13,907 bases of DNA from JBBIRM01 sp037441765 (lineage in GTDB: Bacteria; Desulfobacterota; BSN033; UBA1163), in assembly GCA_037441765.1 (NCBI GenBank), contig JBBIRM010000066.1, positions 1 to 13,907 of the forward strand, written 5' to 3'. Shown here piece by piece: positions 7,736 to 13,907 of this stretch. The notes below the pieces were generated by a model, which had not been told where the DNA came from, made no database searches, and was given only the letters and a program-made list of their open reading frames with translations. The translations under genes were made by a program, and so were the position numbers. Numbering within the stretch: the first letter of the stretch is position 1; each line of letters begins with the position of its first letter.

Positions 7736-8764
7736 ATGAAGTTGTTATTCTGGCTTGAGGAAATTGGGAAGGAACATAACGCCATTGTAGGAAAGAAATG
7801 CGCAAATCTTGGAGAGATGATCCGAATGGGACTACCTGTTCCTCCCGGCTTTGCCATCTCTATCGATATGTATCGAAAGTTCCTCATAGATACCGGAGCC
7901 TTTCAGGAACTATCAAACTTTGTGGCTCAATTGGGCAACCTGAAGGATTTTGATATCGCAAAGATTGACCAAATAAGTCAAACAATTCAAGGAATGATTG
8001 AAGAAAAAAGAATGCCCCCTTCCCTTGAAATGGAGATCAGCGAAAACTACGAAAGGCTTTGCCAACGGACAGGAATCCCAAATGTAGCGGTCTCAGTCCG
8101 CTCTGCTGGAGTAGAGAGTAGACCAGGGATGTTCGAAACCTATCTCAATGTTAAAGGTATAGATGAGATCATACAAAAGGTAAAAAAGGTTTGGGCAAGT
8201 GCTTACACTTCTCGAGCTATTGCCTTCCGGCTCAATAAAGGCCTTCCATTATTGGGGGACGAACTTGGAGTTGCGGTTTTGAAAATGGTCAATGCCTGTG
8301 CTTCAGGAATCGGATTTACGGTCGACCCAATCTTAGGGGATGATACCAAGGTTGTTCTTGAAAGCAACTGGGGGTTAGGTGAGGGTGTGGTCAGTGGAGA
8401 AGGAAGTGTAGATCGATTTGTTATCGATAAAAAAACTCTGGAGATAATAGAAAGGATCATTGGAGAAAAGAGTAGACACGTTGTAGGTAGAGGAGTTGGA
8501 GCAGAGTGGGAGGAGGTCCCGCCTGAGAAGAGATCGATTCCCTGCCTCAATGATCCTGAAATCAGAGAGATTGGAAGATTGGCTATAGAGATAGAAAAGA
8601 AATTGGGGGGTCCTCAGGATATTGAATGGGCAATTGATTTAGATTTTTCCTTCCCTAATAACATATTTCTTCTTCAAACTCGACCTGCTAAGGTAGTGGC
8701 GAAAAAATTAGAATCGACTTCTGATCAGATTATCGACTTGATGGCCAAACTTTATAGACCTTAA
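7736..8764 (+). CDS. ATP-binding (ATP-grasp) subunit of a split phosphotransferase, PpsB-like (copy 2)
   Basis: Second copy of the PEP synthase/PPDK-type nucleotide-binding subunit, 342 residues, colinear with the protein at 4682. Motifs: VGKKCANLG (18-26) with GLPVPPGFA, SVRSAGVESRPGMFETYLNV around Arg122, NWGLGEGVVSG, PQDIEWAIDLD, and QTRP (314-317). It lacks the phosphohistidine and PEP-binding domains of PEP synthase, so it must act on a partner, most likely the protein encoded next at 8870. The start is an ATG with AAAGGAG five bases upstream. It is the first gene after the divergent promoter region and probably the first gene of a regulated operon. As in copy 1, the SRPGM motif resembles the SMPGM of pyruvate phosphate dikinase more than the corresponding segment of PEP synthase. 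Confidence 0.9.
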   Translation: MKLLFWLEEIGKEHNAIVGKKCANLGEMIRMGLPVPPGFAISIDMYRKFLIDTGAFQELSNFVAQLGNLKDFDIAKIDQISQTIQGMIEEKRMPPSLEMEISENYERLCQRTGIPNVAVSVRSAGVESRPGMFETYLNVKGIDEIIQKVKKVWASAYTSRAIAFRLNKGLPLLGDELGVAVLKMVNACASGIGFTVDPILGDDTKVVLESNWGLGEGVVSGEGSVDRFVIDKKTLEIIERIIGEKSRHVVGRGVGAEWEEVPPEKRSIPCLNDPEIREIGRLAIEIEKKLGGPQDIEWAIDLDFSFPNNIFLLQTRPAKVVAKKLESTSDQIIDLMAKLYRP

Positions 8765-8788
8765 TTCAACTACTCAAGAGGGGAGGTG

Positions 8789-8839
8789 ATGGAAAGGCTA
8801 ATAGGACCAAAGAAGGTAAGGAGACGGCAGGCGCAGTGA
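8789..8839 (+). other. Possible 16-codon leader ORF
   Basis: An ATG at 8789 is preceded by a very strong ribosome binding sequence (GGGGAGGTG) and opens a 16-codon frame, MERLIGPKKVRRRQAQ, ending at TGA 8837-8839. It lies in the 105-base gap between the two subunit genes and in the same frame as the downstream gene, which starts at 8870 with its own AAGGAGGT. It could be a translated leader that couples or tunes expression of the large subunit, a remnant of an older start, or chance. Confidence 0.25.
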
Positions 8840-8869
8840 ACCCATTCAATAAAAACGAAGGAGGTCGAT

Positions 8870-10585
8870 ATGACGGAGAAAATTTTAAGTAAAAAAGGTT
8901 TGTGGGATGAAGTGCCAGGGTATGATTTCATCGAAGAGATTGACCTTCCTGAGATGCATTCCTGGTTTCTTGATGGAACACACAGCATTCCTCCCTGGAC
9001 ACCCCTATACGGTTGGTTTTGGATCCGATACTGTTGCCATGGGTTGAAGTATGCAGCCGATACCTTAAGCATCCCAACATGCAAGGGCTGGGAAATGAGA
9101 TTTAAAAACGGTGGATCCTATAACGCATTCCATATCGTAAGAGATGAAAAGGAGATTGCGGAAAGAGAGGTCCGCTTTAGATTGGCCCTAAGGCCCTGGA
9201 TTGAGGACTTCGATGGACTGTGGGATAAGGGTAAGAAAGAATTATTAGGGATTTATAATAAACTCAAAGAACTGGATGTGGATAATGCCTCAAACTTCCA
9301 ACTTTACAATCACAACTACGACCTGATACTTGCCTACAAAAGGATGTGGGAAATTCATTTTCTCGGAATGTATGCCTCTTATAATGCATGGCTCATACTT
9401 GAAGACCTCTGTAAGACACGTTTTGGGATGAAGGATCAGGATCCTCAATTTCAAGATATGTTAAGGGGTTTCCCGAATAAGGTCTATGAGGTCGATAAGA
9501 AATTATGGGAATTTGGTCAATTGGCCAGAGAAATAGGACTGAGTGATATCTTTAAAAATACCGAACCTGAAAAGATCATACCAAAGTTGGAGGAGAGTTC
9601 TAAGGGGAAAGAATGGGTGAAGCAATTTATGCATTTTATGGAAACAGATGAGGTCGGAGGATGGAGGATGAGGAGAATGAATGAACTCCTTGAACCCTAT
9701 TGGCTTGAAGATCCAAGTACCCCGATAGGGCTAATTAAAGACTTCATCACGAGGGGAACCGATTACGTCCTTGAAGACACAAGAAAAGAGTTGGTTAAAA
9801 AGAGAGAAAGTGCTATTGCCAACCTCCTTCAGAAGGTACCTCCTAATGAAAAGGACCTCTTTAAGGGATTGATTCAACTGGCTGGAAAGGCAAGTTCTTA
9901 TAGTGAAGAGCACGACCTCTACTGCGAACTAATGGTCCAGGCTTTTATGCGACGTGGGTATCTTGCCATGGGGAAAAGGCTTGCTAAAAATGGAACGATT
10001 GACCACCCAGATGGTATCTTTTTCCTAAACCCTGACGAGATCGATCGAGTGATGATGGTTCCTGATAGACACGATATGCGATTTATCACCAGAAGGCGCA
10101 GGGCAGCATGGGAGGATTGGCAGAAGACTCCCAACCCTCCCCTGATTACCGATAGGGCAAGTCTTGAAGAGGCTGTGGTCAACGACCTTTTACCCTCAAA
10201 AGATGCCATTGCCATTAAGATTGTTGTGGGCGATATGCCTGTGGTTAAACCAGAATTAAAAGCAGATCTCTTTGGGCTCTGCGGTTGTCCGGGTGAGGCT
10301 GAGGGAATTGCCCGAGTAGTTGTATATTACGAAGAGTTAAAAAATGTAAGACCTGGTGACATTCTGGTTTGCCCGGGCACCAATCCAGCCTGGACGCCTG
10401 TCTTCGGCATCGTCAAAGCAGTGGTTACGGATAGAGGAGGAACCCTCTCCCATGCAGCAATCATTGGAAGAGAGTATGCGGTTCCCACTGTGGTCAATAC
10501 ATTTGAAGGGACGACAAAGATTAAATCAGGTCAACGGATCAGAGTTAATGCCAATGAGGGAGCGATCTTCATCTTAGATAAGTAA
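8870..10585 (+). CDS. Phosphohistidine/substrate subunit of a split phosphotransferase, PpsA-like (copy 2, complete)
   Basis: Full-length 571-residue homologue of the partial protein at 1-1524, close to the 70-kDa size of the phenylphosphate synthase subunit that carries the phosphohistidine. The N-terminal ~75 residues are rich in Trp and aromatic residues (PPWTPLYGWFWIRYCCHG). A helical region follows (MWEIHFLGMYASYNA, YWLEDPSTPIG, EEHDLYCELMVQAFMRR, TIDHPDGIFFLNPDE), then the mobile domain CPGTNPAWTPVFG and GGTLSHAAIIGREYAVP with the predicted phosphohistidine at His528. The start is ATG with AAGGAGGT four bases upstream. The order substrate domain then His domain, with the ATP domain in the preceding gene, mirrors single-chain rifampin phosphotransferase cut in two. 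It should catalyse phosphorylation of a hydroxyl substrate with the protein at 7736. The substrate is unknown. Confidence 0.9.
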   Translation: MTEKILSKKGLWDEVPGYDFIEEIDLPEMHSWFLDGTHSIPPWTPLYGWFWIRYCCHGLKYAADTLSIPTCKGWEMRFKNGGSYNAFHIVRDEKEIAEREVRFRLALRPWIEDFDGLWDKGKKELLGIYNKLKELDVDNASNFQLYNHNYDLILAYKRMWEIHFLGMYASYNAWLILEDLCKTRFGMKDQDPQFQDMLRGFPNKVYEVDKKLWEFGQLAREIGLSDIFKNTEPEKIIPKLEESSKGKEWVKQFMHFMETDEVGGWRMRRMNELLEPYWLEDPSTPIGLIKDFITRGTDYVLEDTRKELVKKRESAIANLLQKVPPNEKDLFKGLIQLAGKASSYSEEHDLYCELMVQAFMRRGYLAMGKRLAKNGTIDHPDGIFFLNPDEIDRVMMVPDRHDMRFITRRRRAAWEDWQKTPNPPLITDRASLEEAVVNDLLPSKDAIAIKIVVGDMPVVKPELKADLFGLCGCPGEAEGIARVVVYYEELKNVRPGDILVCPGTNPAWTPVFGIVKAVVTDRGGTLSHAAIIGREYAVPTVVNTFEGTTKIKSGQRIRVNANEGAIFILDK

Positions 10586-10594
10586 TACATTTTA

Positions 10595-10676
10595 AGGCCT
10601 GAATCCTCTTTATTAGATTTTTCACTGTTTCTCTGGTAACGGGAATGATTTTAAAAATCTCTGAGGATTCAGGCCT
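10595..10676 (+). terminator. Long interrupted hairpin after the large-subunit gene
   Basis: AGGCCTGAATCCTC (10595-10608) is perfectly complementary to GAGGATTCAGGCCT (10663-10676), and inside it AGATTTTT (10615-10622) pairs with AAAAATCT (10653-10660), leaving a 30-base loop. It begins ten bases after the stop codon of the upstream gene. CTCTTATTG follows, a weak T-run, so it may be a terminator, a 3'-end stabiliser, or a protein-binding inverted repeat. Confidence 0.4.
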
Positions 10677-10734
10677 CTTATTGTTAAATGACTTAAAAAA
10701 ATTTTTAATGCTCAAATTAAATTTCATTATACCT

Positions 10735-10760
10735 AAATCCTTTGAATTAAAATCCTTTGA
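10735..10760 (+). repeat. Two 11-bp direct repeats upstream of a promoter
   Basis: AAATCCTTTGA occurs at 10735-10745 and again at 10750-10760, a period of 15 bases. The pair lies 45-70 bases upstream of the predicted -35 box at 10805, a reasonable place for an activator site. The remainder of the 301-base gap 10586-10886 is AT-rich and I see no gene in it. Confidence 0.35.
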
Positions 10761-10783
10761 TGAATATTATAAATTTTATTTAT

Positions 10784-10832
10784 ATGGCTATAAAAATTAT
10801 TGTCTTGACTTATATCGACAAGAAAATATACT
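10784..10832 (+). promoter_or_regulatory. Predicted promoter, near copy of the one upstream of module 2
   Basis: TTGACT (10805-10810) and TATACT (10827-10832) are spaced by 16 bases, giving a start near 10839, about 48 bases before the ATG at 10887. The block ATGGC-TATAAAAATTATTGTC just upstream matches ATGGTATTATAAAAATAATTATA upstream of the promoter at 7640, with the same spacer length and a similar GAAAATATA at the -10 region. This suggests shared regulation, perhaps by the LysR-type protein. Confidence 0.55.
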
Positions 10833-10886
10833 TTCTGTTAACCATTTATCCTTTGCAACTTCATTCTTAAAAGAAAGGAGAAAACC

Positions 10887-12503
10887 ATGCCACAGTATGA
10901 TGGTATTATTATTGGTGGTGGTCCGAATGGGTTGACTTTGGGTTGTTATTTAGCGAAGGCGGGTTTGAGGGTATTGATATTGGAGAAGAGGTATGAGATG
11001 GGGGGTGGGCTTTGTTCTGAGATGGTGACTATACCTGGGTTTATTCACAACACGCATGCGATTTATCATCCGATGGTGGATTATGCTCCTGTGTTTGAGG
11101 ATCTGGGGTTGGATAAGACTTATGATCTTCGGTATATTCATCCTGAGTTAGTGATGGCTATGGTTTTTGAGGATGGTAGGAGTTTGTGTATTTATTCTGA
11201 TGTGGAGAGGACGTGTGCTTCATTTGCTCAGTTTTCTAAGGGGGATGCGGAGGCTTATCGGGATACTTATCGTCGGTATAAGGAGTATGTGGATCTTTTT
11301 TTAGCGCCTGCGACTTATGATATGCCAAAGCCTGCCATAGAGCAGGTGGTTAAGCTTCATTCTAAGCCATTGGGTCGTGAGATCAGTGCTCTTTCTGAGA
11401 GGAAGCCGATTGATATTATTCATGGGGTTTTTGAGAATGATCGGGTAAGGGCGTTAATGCTTTATGCTACCTGTATGTGGGGTTTGGATTATGATTTGGA
11501 GGGGTTGGGTTATTTGGTGCCTTTGATGGTGAATCGGGCTTCGAATTATCGTCTTTGTGTTGGGGGTTCACATCATATGGCCCATTTGATGTATAAGTTT
11601 TTTTACAGGCATGGGGGTAGGTTATTGGGGAGTCAGGTGATTAGGAGGATTATTGTTGAGGGTGGGGTTGCAAGGGGTGTGGAGATGGAGGATGGGACGG
11701 TATATGAGGCGACGAAGTTTGTTGCCTCAAGTATTGATCCTTATCAGACATTTCTCAGGTATATTGGGGAGGCCAATCTTCCTAAGGATCTTTTGGTTCG
11801 TGTAAAGGATTGGAAGTGGGAGAGGTGGTCGCTTTTTGATGTGCATTTGGCTCTTTTTAATGCCCCTGAGTTTAAGGGGGCCTCTTTGAATCCTGATTTA
11901 AACAGGGCCTTTATTTATGTATTGGGTTTTGAGACGGAGGGGGATTTGATTGATCATTATAAGGCATTGAAGAGTGGGGATTTAAGGGTTTCTGGGTTTA
12001 ATTGTTGTTTTCCTACGCTTTTTGATCCTTCTGAGGCTCCTTCTGGTAGGCATACGGGTTTGATTTCGGAGCATGCGCCTTATCGTTTAAGGGATGGTGG
12101 AGCTGAGAAGTGGTATAAGATTAGGCAGGTGCATGCGAGGGAGTTATTGGAGAGGCTCAGGGTTTACGCGCCCAATATGGGGGATGATAATATTCTTTGG
12201 ACCTATATATCGAGTCCTTTGGATATAGAGAATAAGTTTTCGGATATGGTTGAGGGTTCGATCAAGCAGGGTGGTTATTATCCTTTGCAGATGGGGTATT
12301 TGAGGCCTAATGAGCTCTGTTCTCAGTATGCGACTCCGATTAGGAATCTTTATGTATGTGGGGCATCGGTCTTTCCAGGTGGTTTGGTGACCTATGGGGC
12401 GGGATATAATGCTGCCAATAGGATTGCTCAGGATTTAGGGCTGAAGAAGTGGTGGAGGGAGCCTGAGATTGTGGCCAGGGCTAAGGCTGAGGGGTTACTG
12501 TAG
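10887..12503 (+). CDS. CrtI/phytoene-desaturase-like FAD-dependent oxidoreductase (copy 2)
   Basis: A 538-residue flavoprotein of the CrtI-like superfamily, more distant from the other two in the window. GGGPNG at residues 10-15 and Glu33 form the FAD-binding fold, a DPSEAPSGRH motif lies in the second half, and the C-terminal segment near residues 489-514 (YVCGASVFPGG, then GAGYNAANRIA) is typical of phytoene-desaturase relatives. The start is ATG with AAAGGAG upstream. Its codon use is very unlike the genes before it: of the first 100 codons only 8 end in A or C. It is followed 10 bases after its stop by a small gene and then a third oxidoreductase, so these form an operon. The reaction is probably desaturation or dehydrogenation of a hydrophobic substrate; the substrate cannot be named. 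Confidence 0.88.
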   Translation: MPQYDGIIIGGGPNGLTLGCYLAKAGLRVLILEKRYEMGGGLCSEMVTIPGFIHNTHAIYHPMVDYAPVFEDLGLDKTYDLRYIHPELVMAMVFEDGRSLCIYSDVERTCASFAQFSKGDAEAYRDTYRRYKEYVDLFLAPATYDMPKPAIEQVVKLHSKPLGREISALSERKPIDIIHGVFENDRVRALMLYATCMWGLDYDLEGLGYLVPLMVNRASNYRLCVGGSHHMAHLMYKFFYRHGGRLLGSQVIRRIIVEGGVARGVEMEDGTVYEATKFVASSIDPYQTFLRYIGEANLPKDLLVRVKDWKWERWSLFDVHLALFNAPEFKGASLNPDLNRAFIYVLGFETEGDLIDHYKALKSGDLRVSGFNCCFPTLFDPSEAPSGRHTGLISEHAPYRLRDGGAEKWYKIRQVHARELLERLRVYAPNMGDDNILWTYISSPLDIENKFSDMVEGSIKQGGYYPLQMGYLRPNELCSQYATPIRNLYVCGASVFPGGLVTYGAGYNAANRIAQDLGLKKWWREPEIVARAKAEGLL

Positions 12504-12513
12504 GAGGGTTGAG

Positions 12514-12750
12514 ATGAAGGTGAATTCTACGGGTTTGGGGCAGACGACGATGGTTGCTTCTTTTACGAAGATTTATAGGGATCCTGATAGTGGGGATAAC
12601 CTGAAGCTCAGGATTGAGTCTTCGGAGCCTATTCATTGGGTGATTACAGCGACTTTGGAGGGGGCGGATTTGAGGAATTTTTTAAGGCTTTTGATGAGGC
12701 CTTCGGTTCTTTATTATGCTATTTTGTTGATGTTAAAGAGAAAGGGCTAA
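12514..12750 (+). CDS. Small protein of unknown function (78 residues)
   Basis: I do not recognise this protein. It starts at ATG 12514, with AGGAGGG overlapping the stop codon of the preceding gene, and ends 15 bases before the next start. An earlier in-frame ATG at 12469 is rejected because it lies within the upstream gene and has no ribosome binding site. The first half is polar (TKIYRDPDSGDNLKLRIE). The C-terminal part has a short hydrophobic stretch at about residues 64-74 flanked by basic residues (RPSVLYYAILLMLKRKG), which could anchor it to a membrane or pack on a partner. It shares the G/T-ending codon bias of both flanking genes, which supports it being a real gene in the same operon. 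Its position between two FAD oxidoreductases suggests an accessory subunit or partner of one of them; this is inference. Confidence 0.75.
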   Translation: MKVNSTGLGQTTMVASFTKIYRDPDSGDNLKLRIESSEPIHWVITATLEGADLRNFLRLLMRPSVLYYAILLMLKRKG

Positions 12751-12765
12751 AAGGGAGGAGATTTT

Positions 12766-13907
12766 ATGGCAGATGCGAGTTATGATGCGATAGTGGTTGG
12801 GGGTGGACATCATGGGACTATCATTGCTTGTTATTTACAGCAGGCTGGGCTTAGGACTGTGATTTTTGAGCGTCAGCATGAGTTGGGGCGAGGTGCGTGT
12901 GGGGAGGAGCTTCCTTTGCCTGGATTTTTGCAGAACACTTGTGCGCATTTTACAAGGTTTTGGGCTCATCCTGCGTATACGGATTTTAATTTGAGGGAGT
13001 ATGGTCTCAATTATATCTTTCCTGATCAGAATGAGGGGATGGTCTATCCTGATGGGACTTGTTATGTGGGTTATTCTGCCTTCAGGGTTGATCCTGTGAC
13101 GGGCAAGGAGGTTTATTCTGAGGAGAATGTGAAGAGGACTTATAATGAGATTGCACGGTTTTCTAAGGTGGATGCAGAGACTTATCTGGATTTATTGGGG
13201 AAGTATCAGAGGAAGTGGAGGTCTGCTTTTCGTGAGTATAGGTATAGTCCGCCTACGCCCTGGGGGGTGAAGAATGCGTTGGAGAGGCTCTGTGATGATC
13301 CTGTGGATGGGATTGATCCTGTCTATCAGTTTATGACCGGCACCCAGATCGCTAAGGATCTTTTCGAGAGCCCCGAAATGCAAGTTCTCTTCATGAGGGC
13401 CATCTTAACCTCTTATGGGATTTATCCTGGGGATGTGATAGGGCTTTATGTTTTTGTTCATGTGATAGGGTTGACGCTTTCTTTTGAGTCTGCATCTATT
13501 GTTGTTGGGGGGACGCATACGATTACGCATGCTCTTCAGAGGGCTTTTAGTGCTATGGGGGGAGAGTTTTGTGTGGAGTCTGAGGTGGACAAGGTGATTG
13601 TGGAGAATGGGAGGGCCAGGGGTGTGAGGTTGACCAATGGGACGGAGGTTGAGGCGAAGCAGTTGGTTGTGAGTGACCTCGGTGTTCCTCAGACGATCTT
13701 CAGGCTCCTTGGAGAAAACTACGTAAGCCCAAAGGTGGCAAGACGGATAAAAAATATTCGTTATGATCGAGGCCATGCCTACTGGGGCAACATGGCCATG
13801 CATGAGCTTCCTAAGTATAAGGCAGCTTCTTATAACCCCGATATTGGCAATCAGCCAAGGCTTTATATGGGAGATAAGGACCCAGAATACCTCTCCTGGA
13901 AATATCA
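12766..13907 (+). CDS. CrtI/phytoene-desaturase-like FAD-dependent oxidoreductase (copy 3), 3' partial
   Basis: The frame is open from ATG 12766 (GGGAGGAG upstream) to the window end, giving 380 residues; by comparison with the 544-residue paralogue at 3036 about 160 are missing. The two are close paralogues along the whole length: GGGHHG at 12-17, Glu35, then shared stretches such as YSPPTPWG, DGIDPVYQFMT, NIRYDR and HELPKYKAASYNPD. The first ~303 codons carry the G/T-ending codon bias of the two genes upstream, except for a normal island at 13336-13410. From about codon 304 (13675) codon use switches to that of the module 1 genes. That switch inside one intact frame suggests recombination or gene conversion between paralogues, or an assembly join. 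The role is presumably like copy 1; the substrate is unknown. Confidence 0.87.
   Translation, partial: MADASYDAIVVGGGHHGTIIACYLQQAGLRTVIFERQHELGRGACGEELPLPGFLQNTCAHFTRFWAHPAYTDFNLREYGLNYIFPDQNEGMVYPDGTCYVGYSAFRVDPVTGKEVYSEENVKRTYNEIARFSKVDAETYLDLLGKYQRKWRSAFREYRYSPPTPWGVKNALERLCDDPVDGIDPVYQFMTGTQIAKDLFESPEMQVLFMRAILTSYGIYPGDVIGLYVFVHVIGLTLSFESASIVVGGTHTITHALQRAFSAMGGEFCVESEVDKVIVENGRARGVRLTNGTEVEAKQLVVSDLGVPQTIFRLLGENYVSPKVARRIKNIRYDRGHAYWGNMAMHELPKYKAASYNPDIGNQPRLYMGDKDPEYLSWKY

Larger units (their letters stand above)
10887..13674 (+). other. Region of strongly strand-biased composition (third positions G/T)
   Basis: From the first codon at 10887 to about 13674 codons end almost only in G or T (for example TTG, GGG, GGT, GAG, TAT). 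By hand count, A- or C-ending codons are 8 of the first 100 at 10887 and 12 of the first 100 at 12766, against 49 of the first 100 in the paralogue at 3036. From 13675 to the window end the count is 36 of 77, that is, normal. An island at 13336-13410 is also normal (15 of 25). Three genes are affected. Confidence 0.85.

Noticed and set aside
8837..8839. TGA as a possible selenocysteine codon joining the 16-codon frame to the large subunit
   Set aside because: The downstream gene has its own strong ribosome binding site and ATG, the intervening codons look non-coding, and no stem-loop typical of selenocysteine insertion was seen after the TGA.
10645..10935. 96-codon frame on the + strand in the AT-rich gap
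   Set aside because: It has no good ribosome binding site, runs across the hairpin, the direct repeats and the promoter, and overlaps the real gene at 10887 by 49 bases; its composition is that of intergenic DNA.
13405..13803. 132-codon open frame on the - strand
   Set aside because: Antisense to the third oxidoreductase. The unusual G/T-ending codons of the sense gene favour open antisense frames.
1..13907. Mobile element, CRISPR array, tRNA or rRNA
   Set aside because: No transposase or integrase, no regular spaced repeat array, and no tRNA-like or rRNA-like segment was recognised on either strand.

Overview
The window looks like part of a catabolic gene cluster from a strictly anaerobic, mid-GC bacterium. 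A sulfate reducer or syntroph of the Desulfobacterota type is my best guess. This rests on gene content (split phenylphosphate-synthase-like phosphotransferases, CrtI-type FAD oxidoreductases, an SDR and a LysR regulator) and on strong AAGGAGG-type ribosome binding sites. I saw no rRNA, tRNA, CRISPR or insertion sequence. Taxonomy is inference only.

Layout. Module 1 is on the + strand, about 1-6509: the 3' part of a phosphohistidine/substrate-domain subunit, a polytopic membrane protein built from five repeats, a CrtI-type FAD oxidoreductase, an ATP-binding subunit of the same phosphotransferase family, and an SDR dehydrogenase. A LysR-type regulator (TTG start) follows on the - strand. Its intergenic region carries back-to-back promoters that drive it and module 2. 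Module 2 is on the + strand, 7736-10585: a second ATP-binding subunit and a second phosphohistidine subunit, with the gene order reversed relative to module 1. After a 301-bp AT-rich gap with a long hairpin and a promoter very like the module 2 promoter comes a third group (10887 to the window end): a second FAD oxidoreductase, a 78-residue unknown protein, and a third FAD oxidoreductase that runs off the window and is a paralogue of the one in module 1.

How they may work together. The two-subunit enzymes have the parts of PEP synthase or rifampin phosphotransferase split over two polypeptides, as in phenylphosphate synthase of Thauera aromatica. The ATP-binding subunit would phosphorylate a histidine on the partner, which then passes the phosphate to a hydroxyl group. 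No CBS-domain third subunit and no UbiD-type phenylphosphate carboxylase is present. The partners are instead FAD-dependent desaturase/dehydrogenase-like proteins and an SDR. This suggests a different hydroxylated substrate, activated by phosphorylation and then oxidised; the substrate cannot be read from the sequence.

The strangest signal is compositional. From 10887 to about 13674 the coding strand is strongly depleted of A and C at third codon positions (8-12 per 100 codons by hand count, against 49 per 100 in the module 1 paralogue). The bias spans three genes, is broken by a short normal island near 13336-13410, and ends abruptly inside the last gene at about 13675.
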